Source: an uncultured Bradyrhizobium sp. (GTDB taxonomy: Bacteria; Pseudomonadota; Alphaproteobacteria; Rhizobiales; Xanthobacteraceae). From it: a stretch of 50,908 nt of DNA. A model generated the notes under the pieces. That model searched no databases. It was not told the DNA's origin and was given only the letters and a program-made list of their open reading frames with translations. The translations under genes and the position numbers were made by a program. The stretch is taken from positions 1 through 50,908 of the forward strand of contig NZ_CANSMR010000040.1 of NCBI RefSeq assembly GCF_947648125.1, read 5' to 3'. Within the stretch, counting starts at the first letter, position 1. The number at the start of each line of letters is the position of its first letter. Shown in pieces: positions 7,989-16,350 of the stretch.

Positions 7989-9857
7989 ATGGATGGAGAC
8001 GCGGCGATGCTGACGAAGCCTGCCTTTCGCAAGGTGGACTGGCTCGCACGTGACATCGCGGTCGAGCGTCGCGCTGACGGTACCGTCGTCCTGAAATCGC
8101 GGATCCCGCTGCAGGCCTACGAGACGCATATCCCGGCCTATCTCGCCAAATGGGCGGCGCAGGCGCCGGAACGGATCTGGCTGGCGCAACGCGGTGGCCC
8201 CGACCGGCGGTGGCGCAAGGTCTCCTATGGTGAAGCCAAGCGCACCGTCGATGCGCTGACGCAAGGCCTGCTCAACCTCGGTGTAGGTGACAGCCGACCT
8301 GTCGCGATCCTGTCAGGCAATTCGATCGAGCACGCGCTGATGACGCAGGCTGCGATGCAGGCGCGGCTGCCCGCCGCGCCGGTGTCGCCGGCCTATTCGC
8401 TGATGAGTCAGGATCATCTCAAGCTCAAGTACCTCTTCAACCTGATCAAGCCTGCCGTCGTGATGGTGCAGGACGGTCCGACCTTCGAGAAGGCGCTGAA
8501 GGCGATCGACCTTACCGGCATCACGGTCGTTCACGTCCTGCGCCCCTGCGACGGCATCAAGAGCGTGGGCTTCGCCGAGTTCGCGGCGACGAAGGTAACG
8601 GCCGATGTCGGCGCGTCGATCGCGAAGATCACGCCGGATACGGTCGGCAAGCTGCTGTTCACCTCGGGCTCGACCGGTATGCCCAAGGCCGTCATCAACA
8701 CCCAGCAGATGATGTGCGCCAATGCGGCGATGATGATGCAGGTGCGTCCGCGCGAAACCGCCGGGCCGATCCCGACCGTGCTCGACTGGATGCCGTGGAA
8801 TCACACCATGGGCGGCAACGCCGCCTTCAATCCGGTGTTGGTCGATGGTGGCACGCTCTATATCGACGACGGCCGGCCGATGCCGGGCCAGCTCGAGGAG
8901 ACCATCAGGAACCTGCGCGAGGTCTCGCCGACCTATTACGCCAACGTGCCGGCCGGCTATGCGGCGCTCGCAGCCGCGATGGAGAAGGATGAGGCGCTGT
9001 GCCGGAGCTTCTTCAAGAACCTCTCGATCATGGCCTATGGCGGCGCCCGGCTGCCTGACGATCTCTATGATCGCATGCAGGCGCTGGCGGTGAGGACCAC
9101 AGGCGAGCGCATCGTGTTCTACACCGGCTGGGGCTCGACCGAGACCGCGCCGACCTCGACCGGCACCTATTGGGACACCGAGCGCGTCGGCCTGATCGGC
9201 CTGCCGTTCCCCGGCGTCGAGCTGAAGATGGTGCCGTGCGGTTCGAAATACGAACTGCGGCTGCGCGGCGTCAACGTCACACCCGGCTATTTCGGCCAGC
9301 CCGACCTCACCGCGAAGATGTTCGATGAAGAAGGCTTCTACTGCATCGGCGATGCCGGCGTGTTCGTCGATCCCGAAGATCCGCTGCAGGGCATCATCTT
9401 CGCCGGCCGCGTGGTCGAGGACTTCAAGCTGACCACCGGCACCTTCGTCCATGTCGGCTCGCTGCGCACCGATGCGATCGCTGCCGCGACGCCGGTCGTG
9501 CATGACGCGCTGGTCGCAGGACAGGATCGCGAGTTCATCGGTCTGCTGTGCTGGCCCAACCTGCATGCCTGCCGCCAGCTCGTCGGCAATGCGGGTGCGA
9601 GCTACGAGGACGTGATCCGGCATCCCGAGGTGGTCGATTGCCTCAGGAAGGGCTTGCAGGCGCACAATGCATCCACCACCGGCAGCAGCATGCGCATCGC
9701 GCGTGCGATGCTGATGGTCGAGCCGCCGTCAATCGACGGCAACGAGCTCACCGACAAGGGCTACATCAACCAGCGCGCCGGCCTCGAACGCCGCGCCGCA
9801 TTGGTGGAGAAGCTCTACGCCGGCAAGCCCGGCGACGACGTGATTATTTTGAACTGA
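7989..9857 (+). CDS. Feruloyl-CoA synthase-like AMP-dependent ligase
   Basis: This ANL-superfamily ligase is 622 residues long. The P-loop LLFTSGSTGMPKAV is at about 222-235, YTGWGSTETAP gives the A5 region, and GRVVEDFKLTTGTFV is the hinge characteristic of feruloyl-CoA synthases. The C-terminal TDKGYINQRA has the likely catalytic Lys. It would activate an aryl-propenoic or related acid to its CoA ester. A full-length paralogue is at 35329-37212, in the cou-like locus. GGGAGAC upstream supports the ATG at 7989; an internal ATG at 8007 is also possible. It follows the hydratase by 41 bases, probably in one operon. The true substrate is uncertain because the neighbours are acyl-CoA dehydrogenases rather than hydroxycinnamate genes. 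Confidence 0.88.
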   Translation: MDGDAAMLTKPAFRKVDWLARDIAVERRADGTVVLKSRIPLQAYETHIPAYLAKWAAQAPERIWLAQRGGPDRRWRKVSYGEAKRTVDALTQGLLNLGVGDSRPVAILSGNSIEHALMTQAAMQARLPAAPVSPAYSLMSQDHLKLKYLFNLIKPAVVMVQDGPTFEKALKAIDLTGITVVHVLRPCDGIKSVGFAEFAATKVTADVGASIAKITPDTVGKLLFTSGSTGMPKAVINTQQMMCANAAMMMQVRPRETAGPIPTVLDWMPWNHTMGGNAAFNPVLVDGGTLYIDDGRPMPGQLEETIRNLREVSPTYYANVPAGYAALAAAMEKDEALCRSFFKNLSIMAYGGARLPDDLYDRMQALAVRTTGERIVFYTGWGSTETAPTSTGTYWDTERVGLIGLPFPGVELKMVPCGSKYELRLRGVNVTPGYFGQPDLTAKMFDEEGFYCIGDAGVFVDPEDPLQGIIFAGRVVEDFKLTTGTFVHVGSLRTDAIAAATPVVHDALVAGQDREFIGLLCWPNLHACRQLVGNAGASYEDVIRHPEVVDCLRKGLQAHNASTTGSSMRIARAMLMVEPPSIDGNELTDKGYINQRAGLERRAALVEKLYAGKPGDDVIILN

Positions 9858-9858
9858 C

Positions 9859-9940
9859 CGTAGGATGGGTAGAGCGCAGCGAAACCCATCACTTCCGAAC
9901 AAGCAACCGATGGGTATCGCTTCGCTCCACCCATCCTACG
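9859..9940. repeat. Palindromic intergenic repeat, family C (copy 1)
   Basis: The left arm CGTAGGATGGGTAGAGC is inverted relative to the right arm GCTCCACCCATCCTACG, with a short middle. The near-identical element at 11110-11191 flanks the next gene, so the 375-residue dehydrogenase gene sits between two copies. Confidence 0.85.
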
Positions 9941-9968
9941 AACAACAACAGCAACGCGGGTAAGCGCC

Positions 9969-11096
9969 ATGAATTTCGATTTCTCCGACGAACAGAAGCA
10001 GATGCGCGATGAGGCGCGGAAATTCCTCAGCGAACAGTGCCCGCCGAAGGCGGTGCGCGAGGTGCTCGACGGCAAGGCGCCCTATGACAAGGCGCTGTGG
10101 AAGGGCCTCGCCGAGATGGGCTTCCTCGGCGTCGCGATCCCGGAGCAGTTCGGCGGCGCGGGTGCCGGCCATCTCGAGCTCTGCGTGATCGCGGAGGAAA
10201 TGGGCCGCGCGCTGGCGCCGGTGCCGTTCTCTTCCACCGTCTATCTTGCCGCGGAAGCACTCCTGATCGCAGGCAGTGACGCGCAGAAGCAGAAGTGGCT
10301 GCCGAAGATCGCCTCCGGCGATGCCATCGGCACGCTGGCGCTGTTCGAGGGCAAGGGCAATCCGTCGCCGAACGCGATCAAGGTCACCGCCAATGGCGGC
10401 GTGCTCAACGGCGTCAAGAAGCCGGTCGCCGACGGTGCGATCGCCGATTTCGCCGTGGTCGCGGCGCGCACCGGCTCCAGCGGGCGCGAGTCCGATATCT
10501 CGCTGTTCATCGTCGACCTCAAGGCGGGCGGCGTCGAGGTCAAGTCGCTCACCAACATCGATCTGACCCGCGGCCAGGCCGAGATCACCTTCAAGGACGC
10601 CAAGGCCGAGCCGCTCGGTGCAGCCGGCGAGGGCTGGAGCGTGATCACCCAGGTGCTGGATCGCGCAGCTGTGCTGACGGCATTCGAGCAGGTCGGCGGT
10701 GCCGACCGCGCGCTCGAGATGGGCCGCGACTACGCGCTCGACCGCATCGCGTTCGGCCGTCCGATCGGCTCGTTCCAGGCGGTCAAGCACATGCTGGCCG
10801 ACATGTATGTCTCGGCGACGCTGGCGCGCTCGAACTGCTACTACGGCGCCTGGGCGCTCTCGACCAATGCCGGCGAATTGCCGGAGGCAGCAGCTGCCGC
10901 GCGCATCAGCGCGACGCAGGCGTTCCAGCACTGCGCCAAGAACAACATCCAGGTCCATGGCGGCATGGGCTTCACCTGGGAGTTCGACTGCCACATGTAC
11001 TACCGCCGCGCCAATGCCGTGGCGCTCGGCCTCGGCAGTCTGTCCTATTGGGAAGACGCGCTGATCGATCGCATGCGCAAGAAGAACGCGGCGTAA
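9969..11096 (+). CDS. Acyl-CoA dehydrogenase, small non-catalytic-type subunit
   Basis: This 375-residue acyl-CoA dehydrogenase has an N-terminal helical domain (MNFDFSDEQKQMRDEARKFL), a middle beta domain and a C-terminal helical domain with HGGMGFTWEFDCHMYYRRA. Neither usual catalytic Glu position carries Glu. The IVD-type position (before RAAVLTAFEQ) is Asp, and the MCAD-type position near the C terminus (ALGLGS) is aliphatic. By analogy with the heteromeric PimC/PimD and steroid FadE pairs, it is probably the small partner of one of the next two dehydrogenases. The FAD-contacting Arg/Gln pattern (FGRPIGSFQAVKH) is retained. It is flanked by two copies of repeat C. The family is certain; the pairing is inferred. 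Confidence 0.9.
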   Translation: MNFDFSDEQKQMRDEARKFLSEQCPPKAVREVLDGKAPYDKALWKGLAEMGFLGVAIPEQFGGAGAGHLELCVIAEEMGRALAPVPFSSTVYLAAEALLIAGSDAQKQKWLPKIASGDAIGTLALFEGKGNPSPNAIKVTANGGVLNGVKKPVADGAIADFAVVAARTGSSGRESDISLFIVDLKAGGVEVKSLTNIDLTRGQAEITFKDAKAEPLGAAGEGWSVITQVLDRAAVLTAFEQVGGADRALEMGRDYALDRIAFGRPIGSFQAVKHMLADMYVSATLARSNCYYGAWALSTNAGELPEAAAAARISATQAFQHCAKNNIQVHGGMGFTWEFDCHMYYRRANAVALGLGSLSYWEDALIDRMRKKNAA

Positions 11097-11109
11097 CCGT
11101 TGATGATTT

Positions 11110-11191
11110 GTAGGATGGGTAGAGCGCAGCGAAACCCATCATGACGCGGGTGGTCCAAAGATGGGTTTCGCTTCGCTCTACCCATCCTACG
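11110..11191. repeat. Palindromic intergenic repeat, family C (copy 2)
   Basis: The arms GTAGGATGGGTAGAGCG and CGCTCTACCCATCCTAC are perfect inverted repeats, and inner arms GCGAAACCCAT and ATGGGTTTCGC extend the stem. In RNA it would form a very long hairpin between two dehydrogenase genes. Confidence 0.88.
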
Positions 11192-11214
11192 ACACCGGCG
11201 AAGGATGACAGACC

Positions 11215-12462
11215 ATGAATTTCGACGACACCCCGCAGGAAGCCGCATTCCGCGCAGAGGCGAAAGCCTGGATCGCGGCCAATGCGCCCAAGCAATATGA
11301 GGAAGAGCTGCGCAAGGCCTCGCTCGGCCGCGTTGCGCTCAAGGGCGCCAACATTCTCGAGGTCGCGAAGGCCTGGCAGAGGAAGAAAGCCGATGCCGGC
11401 TGGGCCTGCCTGCATTGGCCGAAGGAATATGGCGGTCGCGGCTCGTCGCCGATCGAGCGCGTGATCTGGCAGCAGGAGGAGGGCCCGTTCGGCCGCCTCA
11501 GCTCGATGTTCATCATCGGCCACGGCATGTGCGGCCCGACCATGATGGCGTTCGCCGGCGAGGAGCAGAAGCGCAAATACCTGCCGCCGCTCGCCTCCGG
11601 CGAGAAGATCTGGTGCCAGCTGTTCTCCGAGCCGGCCGGCGGCTCCGACGTCGCAGGCCTGCGCACCCGCGCCGAGAAGAACGGCGACGAATGGGTGATC
11701 AACGGCCAGAAGATCTGGACGTCGGGCGCGCATTACTCCGACTACGGCATCCTCTTGACCCGCACCGATCCGACGGTCGCGAAGCACAAGGGCCTCACCA
11801 TGTTCTTCCTGGACATGAAGAGCCCGGGCGTCGAGGTGCGGCCGATCAAGCAGGCGAGCGGCGCCTCCGACTTCAACGAGGTCTATTTCACCGACGTGCG
11901 CATTCCGGATTCGCAGCGGCTCGGCAATGTCAATGACGGCTGGAACGTGTCGCTGACCACGCTGATGAACGAGCGGATGTCGATCGGCGCCGGCGTCTCG
12001 ACTGGCTTCCCCGAGCTGTTCGATTTCTGCAACAGCCTGATGCTCGAGGACGGCCCCGCGATCGAGAACCGCGCGGTGCGTTCGAAGCTTGCGAACTGGG
12101 CGGTGAAGGCGAGCGGGCTGAAATACACCAGCATGCGCGCGATCTCCGCGCTGTCCCGTGGCGAACGCCCGGGACCGGAGAACTCGATCGGCAAGCTGGT
12201 CGCCGGCTCGATGATCCAGGACGTCGCGACCTACGCGCTCGACCTGCAGGGCGCCGCAGGCGCCTTGAACGGACCCGAGGATGCCGAGGTCGCCGGCAAG
12301 TTCCAGGCGATGCTGCTGCGTGCGCCGGGCACCCGCGTCGAGGGCGGCACCGACGAGATCATGCGCAACATCATCGCCGAGCGCGTGCTGGGCCTGCCCG
12401 GCGACATCAGGGTCGACAAGGACGTTCCCTTCAACAAGATCCCGACCAAGGGCCGCGCCTGA
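11215..12462 (+). CDS. Acyl-CoA dehydrogenase, large subunit (paralogue 1)
   Basis: This 415-residue FAD enzyme of the acyl-CoA dehydrogenase family introduces an alpha,beta double bond into an acyl-CoA. FSEPAGGSDVAGLRTRAE (about 138-155) and GQKIWTSGAHYSDYG (about 164-178) are FAD/substrate-loop motifs. Two candidate catalytic Glu are present: Glu253 in NERMSIG (isovaleryl-CoA dehydrogenase position) and Glu376 in RVEGGTDEI (MCAD position). The C terminus AERVLGLPGDIRVDKDVP is typical of PimC-like large subunits. A tandem paralogue starts 28 bases downstream. The ATG follows AAGGATGA. Together with the small subunit upstream it probably forms a heteromer. Confidence 0.92.
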   Translation: MNFDDTPQEAAFRAEAKAWIAANAPKQYEEELRKASLGRVALKGANILEVAKAWQRKKADAGWACLHWPKEYGGRGSSPIERVIWQQEEGPFGRLSSMFIIGHGMCGPTMMAFAGEEQKRKYLPPLASGEKIWCQLFSEPAGGSDVAGLRTRAEKNGDEWVINGQKIWTSGAHYSDYGILLTRTDPTVAKHKGLTMFFLDMKSPGVEVRPIKQASGASDFNEVYFTDVRIPDSQRLGNVNDGWNVSLTTLMNERMSIGAGVSTGFPELFDFCNSLMLEDGPAIENRAVRSKLANWAVKASGLKYTSMRAISALSRGERPGPENSIGKLVAGSMIQDVATYALDLQGAAGALNGPEDAEVAGKFQAMLLRAPGTRVEGGTDEIMRNIIAERVLGLPGDIRVDKDVPFNKIPTKGRA

Positions 12463-12490
12463 GCGCGCGGAAAATCAAAAGAGGTTCGCC

Positions 12491-13735
12491 ATGAATTTCG
12501 ATGACACCCCGCAGGAAGCCGAATTCCGCAAAGTTGCGCGCACCTGGATTGCCGCCAATGCGCCGAAGGAATTCGAGGAGGAGTTGTCAAAATCCTCGCT
12601 CGGCCGCATCAGGCTTGCGAAGCACGACATGGTCGAGGTCGGCAAGGCCTGGCAGAAGAAGAAGGCGGAGGGCGGCTGGGCCTGCCTGCACTGGCCGAAG
12701 GAATATGGTGGCCGCGGCGCGACGCCGATCGAGCGCGTGATCTGGCAGCAGGAAGAGGGCGTCTACGGCAAACTGACCCAGCCGTTCCAGATCGGCGAGG
12801 GCATGTGTGGTCCGACCGTGATGGCTTGGGGCTCTGAGGAGGCCAAGCGCCGCTATCTGCCGAAGCTCGCTGCGGGCGAGGAGATCTGGTGCCAGCTGTT
12901 CTCCGAGCCGTCGGCCGGCTCCGACGTCGCCGGCCTGCGCACCCGGGCCGAGAAGAAGGGCGACAACTGGGTCGTCAACGGTCAGAAGATCTGGACCTCC
13001 GGCGCGCACTACTCCGACTACGGCCTGTTGATCGCACGCACCGACCCGAATGTGCCCAAGCACAAGGGCCTCACCATGTTCTTCCTCGACATGAAGAGCC
13101 CCGGCGTCGAGGTGCGGCCGATCAAGCAGGCCAACGGCATGCAGGAGTTCAACGAGGTCTATTTCACCGACGTCGTGATCCCGGACAGCCAGCGCTTGGG
13201 TGCGGTCGGCGAGGGCTGGAGCGTGTCGCTGACCACACTGATGAACGAGCGCATGTCGATCGGATCGCGGCTCGCGACCGGTGTCCCTGAAATGTTCGAG
13301 TTCTGCTCCAATTTGATGCTGGAAGATGGTCTCGCGATCGACGATCCGGCGGTGCGCTCCAAGCTTGCGAGCTGGGCGGTGAAGGCGAGCGGGCTGAAAT
13401 ACACCAGCTACCGCGCGATCTCGGCGCTGTCGAAGGGCGAGCGGCCCGGTCCGGAAAATTCCATCGGCAAGCTCGTCTCCGGCCTGATGCTGCAGGACAT
13501 CGCGACCTACGCGATGGACCTCGAGGGCGCTGCGGGCAGCCTCACCGGCACCGACGAGGAGCAGGCCAACGGCCAGTTCCAGCAGATGCTGCTGTCGTCG
13601 CCCTCGATGCGGATCGCCGGCGGCACCGACGAGATCCTGCGCAACATCATCGCCGAGCGCGTGCTGGGCCTGCCGGGCGACATCCGGGTCGACAAGGACG
13701 TGCCCTACAACAAGATCCCGACCAAAGGGCGTTGA
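12491..13735 (+). CDS. Acyl-CoA dehydrogenase, large subunit (paralogue 2)
   Basis: This 414-residue protein aligns end to end with the preceding one without obvious gaps, and both begin MNFDDTPQEA. It keeps Glu253 in NERMSIG but has Ala at position 376 (RIAGGTDEI) where paralogue 1 has Glu. If Glu253 is the base, both copies are active; if Glu376 is the base, this copy is dead. GAGG upstream supports the ATG at 12491. It arose by tandem duplication and is probably co-transcribed with its neighbour. Substrate specificity probably differs, because the residues between about 95 and 125 have diverged. Confidence 0.92.
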   Translation: MNFDDTPQEAEFRKVARTWIAANAPKEFEEELSKSSLGRIRLAKHDMVEVGKAWQKKKAEGGWACLHWPKEYGGRGATPIERVIWQQEEGVYGKLTQPFQIGEGMCGPTVMAWGSEEAKRRYLPKLAAGEEIWCQLFSEPSAGSDVAGLRTRAEKKGDNWVVNGQKIWTSGAHYSDYGLLIARTDPNVPKHKGLTMFFLDMKSPGVEVRPIKQANGMQEFNEVYFTDVVIPDSQRLGAVGEGWSVSLTTLMNERMSIGSRLATGVPEMFEFCSNLMLEDGLAIDDPAVRSKLASWAVKASGLKYTSYRAISALSKGERPGPENSIGKLVSGLMLQDIATYAMDLEGAAGSLTGTDEEQANGQFQQMLLSSPSMRIAGGTDEILRNIIAERVLGLPGDIRVDKDVPYNKIPTKGR

Positions 13736-13743
13736 CGATTCTC

Positions 13744-13856
13744 GTGTCCCGGACGCGATGCGGCGCGTAGTGCCGCGCCGCAGAGCCGGGACCCACCTCT
13801 TGTATGTGCCCCGGCTCAGCAGCGCATCACTTCGTGCTGCGCTGCGTCCGGGGCAG
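13744..13856. repeat. Palindromic intergenic repeat, family F
   Basis: This element has the flanking arms GTGTCCCGGACGC and GCGTCCGGGGCA, with internal palindromes GCGGCGCG/CGCGCCGC and AGCGCATCAC/GTGCTGCGCT. It fills the gap between the dehydrogenase and nitroreductase genes. I saw only one copy in this window. Confidence 0.65.
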
Positions 13857-13870
13857 GAAAGCGAGCACCA

Positions 13871-14569
13871 ATGGACGCTGTCGTGAAACAAGACAACCGC
13901 ATCGGCGCGCTCGAGGAGCTGCTCAACGAGCGCTACTCGGTGCGCGCGTTCCAGCCGCGCGAGGTGCCGCGCGACGTCATCGAGCACATCCTCAGCACCG
14001 CGCAGCGCACCGCGTCCTGGTGCAACAGCCAGCCCTGGGAAGTCCTGATCGTGTCCGGCGAGGCCAAGGAGCGGTTCCGCAAGGCGATCTATGCCGAGGC
14101 CTCGCGCGGCCTCGGCGACGACTACGACTTCACGCCGCCGCGCGAATATGTCGGGGTCTATCTGGAGCGCCGCCGCGAGAGCGGCTTCCAGCTCTACAAC
14201 ACGCTCGGCATCGCGCGTGGCGACAGGGCGGCCTACGCAAAGCAGGCGCTGGAGAACTACAATTTCTTCGGCGCGCCGCACATTGCCGTGATCCACACCA
14301 ATGAGCTGCTCGGCATCTATGGTGCGATCGACTGCGGCGGCTATGTCTCGAACTTCATGCTCGCCGCGCAGGCGCTCGGGCTCGGCACCATTCCGCAGGC
14401 GGCGATCGCGCGCCATTCCGGCCTGATCCGCCGCCATTTCAACCTGGCTGGGGATCGCCGGGTTGTCTGCGGTATCTCGTTCGGCTATGCGGATCACGCG
14501 CACAAGGTGAACAGCTACCGCACGTCGCGCGCAACTATGGCGGATACTGTCACATTTATGGATGTATAG
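13871..14569 (+). CDS. Nitroreductase family protein (FMN-dependent)
   Basis: This 232-residue protein has the nitroreductase fold. RYSVRAFQPREVPRDVIEHI (about 21-40) contains the N-terminal Arg/Ser FMN contacts. TASWCNSQPWEVLIV (about 47-61) is the second FMN/substrate motif, and GLGTIPQAAIARHSGLIRR and VVCGISFGYAD form the C-terminal half. It uses NAD(P)H to reduce nitro, quinone, enone or flavin substrates. Next to acyl-CoA dehydrogenases it might reduce an enone-like intermediate, but this is only inference. It begins 135 bases after the dehydrogenase, across repeat F, on the same strand. Confidence 0.9.
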   Translation: MDAVVKQDNRIGALEELLNERYSVRAFQPREVPRDVIEHILSTAQRTASWCNSQPWEVLIVSGEAKERFRKAIYAEASRGLGDDYDFTPPREYVGVYLERRRESGFQLYNTLGIARGDRAAYAKQALENYNFFGAPHIAVIHTNELLGIYGAIDCGGYVSNFMLAAQALGLGTIPQAAIARHSGLIRRHFNLAGDRRVVCGISFGYADHAHKVNSYRTSRATMADTVTFMDV

Positions 14570-14578
14570 TTTCCTCAA

Positions 14579-14606
14579 GGCGGGAAGGTCGGCTCACCCT
14601 CCCGCC
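14579..14606. terminator. Possible hairpin after the nitroreductase gene
   Basis: GGCGGGA and TCCCGCC form a perfect 7-base-pair stem with a 14-base loop, 10 bases after the nitroreductase stop. No T-run follows, so it is at best a weak or Rho-assisted terminator. Confidence 0.3.
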
Positions 14607-14647
14607 GAGGACAAGAAGAAACGACAAGAAGAACGACTAGAACAACA

Positions 14648-15058
14648 ATGGCGAATAACGCCTCCCTGACGCCGGCGGAGATCAGCTGGCAACTGCACCG
14701 TCTGCCTGCGCTTGAGCGCGACGCGTTCATCGCCGCGCAATACCTGGGACAGCCTGTTGCCTGGAAGACCCGCTTCTTCGACGCGATCGACTGGGGCGCG
14801 GGCTCCGTGCTGCAGTTCAGCTTCCTGCAGCGCGGCTGGCATCGCCATTCGCGGCTCGACAACCCGATCTATGCCTATATCGACATCGAGCAACATCCGG
14901 AAACACGCGGCCTGCGCCGCGGCCGGCGGATCGATCTCGAGGGCACGATCAAGGGCGTCGACTTCGTGACCGGAACGACGCTCACGCTCGACCGGTTCAA
15001 GATCCTGCCCGTCAACTTTCTCGATCGCTTCGTCATCAGTTCCGACAGCCGCTACTGA
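14648..15058 (+). CDS. Conserved-looking protein of unknown function
   Basis: This 136-residue cytosolic protein has no signal peptide or membrane segment. It starts MANNASLTPAEISWQLHRLP, then a region rich in Trp, Phe and Arg (FSFLQRGWHRHSRLDN) and a beta-rich C terminus (GTTLTLDRFKILPV). I do not recognise it. High GC3 and the absence of a strong competing frame support coding. No clear Shine-Dalgarno precedes the ATG. It follows the nitroreductase by 78 bases; whether it belongs to the acyl-CoA block is unknown. Confidence 0.6.
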   Translation: MANNASLTPAEISWQLHRLPALERDAFIAAQYLGQPVAWKTRFFDAIDWGAGSVLQFSFLQRGWHRHSRLDNPIYAYIDIEQHPETRGLRRGRRIDLEGTIKGVDFVTGTTLTLDRFKILPVNFLDRFVISSDSRY

Positions 15059-15100
15059 CTAGGGCATGATGAAGCAAGTATCAGCGGCATCGGAACCGCG

Positions 15101-15226
15101 TCCCCTCTCCCGCTTGCGGGGGAGGGCTAGGGTGGGGGCTCTATCCGCGAGTCATATCGAGGAGAGAGCCCTCACCCGGATCGCATCTGTCGATGCGATC
15201 CGACCTCCCCCGCAAGCGGGAGAGGT
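15101..15226. repeat. Palindromic intergenic repeat, family B (copy 1)
   Basis: The arms CCCTCTCCCGCTTGCGGGGG and CCCCCGCAAGCGGGAGAGG are inverted. The middle holds the palindrome GATCGCATC...GATGCGATC. Copies at 31677-31823 and 49890-50013 share the same parts. Here it separates convergent genes and could act as a shared transcription end. Confidence 0.88.
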
Positions 15227-15258
15227 GCAGCGACTATGCCGCGCCATTCAACCCAATC

Positions 15259-16266
15259 TCATCGCGCTTTAGCGCCTGCCACCGCGCGGCGCGGCGGGGC
15301 GTCCGCATAGCGCGCGGCCATCGCGCCCGCCAGCTCGGCCATCTTCTCGCGCAGCTCCTGCGGTTCGATCACTTCGGCCTCGGCGCCGAGCCGGAGCAGC
15401 TCCGAGGCGGCGTGCCACACCGTCTTGCCGACCGGCATGGTGGCGGTCCGCCAGCCGTCGGGCTCAGTGCCATCGGCAAGCCGCATCCGTGCCTTCACGT
15501 AAGGATGCGCCAGCGCATCGAACAGCTGCAGCCCGAGCGGCGACAGCCGCACTGTGGCCTCGTTCGGATGCAGCTCGGCCTCGAGCCGCGCGATCGAGGC
15601 GCGCCAGTAGGTCGCGAGATCGAACTCCGCCGGCCGCGCGAACGGCGTCTCCAGCGCCGTGCAATCCAGCACGCGCGCGACGCGGTAGGTGCGGACATTG
15701 CCGTCGACCAGGCCGGCGAGATACCAGCTGCCGCCCTTCAGCACGAGGCCGAGTGGCGCCACGCGCCGCCGCTTCTCGGCTTTCCAGCTCTGGTAGCGGA
15801 TCTCGATCAGGGTCTCGCGCAGCACCGAGGCTGCAATCGCGCGCAGATGCTTCGGCTCCTCGGTCTCGCCGAACCAGCCCGGCGCGTCGAGATGGAAGCG
15901 CTGCTGCATGCCCCGCGCATTGGGGCGCAGATTCTCCGGCAGCGCCGCCATCAGCTTGGTCTGCGCCGCCGCCATCGCGGCATCGAGGCCGAGCGCGGCG
16001 GCCGGGCCGGGCAGGCCGGCCATGAACAGCGCCTCGGCCTCGCCCTGCGACAGCCCGTTCAGCCGCACCCGATAGCCGTCGAGCAGCCGGTAGCCGCCCT
16101 CGGCGCCGCGGTCGGCATAGACCGGGACGCCGGCGGCCGAGAGCGCATCGATGTCGCGATAGATCGTGCGCACCGAGACCTCGCAGGCTTCCGCCAGTTC
16201 GGGCGCGGTGACCTGTCCCCGCGCCTGCAGGGTGGTGAGGATGGAAAACAGCCGGCTCGCGCGCAT
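15259..16266 (-). CDS. WYL-domain transcriptional regulator (YafY family)
   Basis: This 335-residue regulator has an N-terminal winged helix. In MRASRLFSILTTLQARGQVT and VSVRTIYRDIDALSAAGVPV, the phrase RTIYRDIDAL is the YafY recognition helix, followed by GGYRLLDGY. The central WYL domain spans about 140-220 (IRYQSWKAEKRRRVAPLGLV and GGSWYLAGLVDGNVRTYRVA, with the usual Trp-Tyr-Leu motif). A C-terminal WCX extension follows. These proteins bind DNA and sense small ligands or nucleic-acid signals. The gene is divergent from a GST gene, and a perfect palindrome lies 10 bases upstream of its start, which indicates autoregulation and control of the GST operon. Confidence 0.92.
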   Translation of the reverse strand: MRASRLFSILTTLQARGQVTAPELAEACEVSVRTIYRDIDALSAAGVPVYADRGAEGGYRLLDGYRVRLNGLSQGEAEALFMAGLPGPAAALGLDAAMAAAQTKLMAALPENLRPNARGMQQRFHLDAPGWFGETEEPKHLRAIAASVLRETLIEIRYQSWKAEKRRRVAPLGLVLKGGSWYLAGLVDGNVRTYRVARVLDCTALETPFARPAEFDLATYWRASIARLEAELHPNEATVRLSPLGLQLFDALAHPYVKARMRLADGTEPDGWRTATMPVGKTVWHAASELLRLGAEAEVIEPQELREKMAELAGAMAARYADAPPRRAVAGAKAR

Positions 16267-16275
16267 GGCCAAATC

Positions 16276-16300
16276 ATACCTGACACAAGATGTCAGGTAT
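16276..16300. promoter_or_regulatory. Perfect 10-5-10 operator palindrome
   Basis: ATACCTGACA and TGTCAGGTAT are exact inverted repeats separated by CAAGA. The site lies between the WYL regulator start (16266) and the divergent GST start (16351). It is the only perfect 10-base inverted repeat in this gap. A dimeric winged-helix regulator would fit. The sequence is seen directly; the binding partner is inferred. Confidence 0.75.
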
Positions 16301-16350
16301 AGGCGGACATAAGGAGGCCATGCGCCCTGATGGCGCAAGGAGATCCGCTG

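Noticed and set aside
6133-8049. Long minus-strand open frame (638 codons)
   Set aside because: It is antisense to the SDR, hydratase and ligase genes, is rich in Arg/Asp/His as expected from a high-GC mirror frame, and shows no family motif.
8313-9665. Minus-strand open frame opposite the first feruloyl-CoA-synthase-like gene
   Set aside because: It has no ribosome-binding site or domain; the plus strand is the coding one.
12587-14578. Long minus-strand open frame (663 codons)
   Set aside because: It lies opposite a clear acyl-CoA dehydrogenase and nitroreductase and has no recognisable domain.
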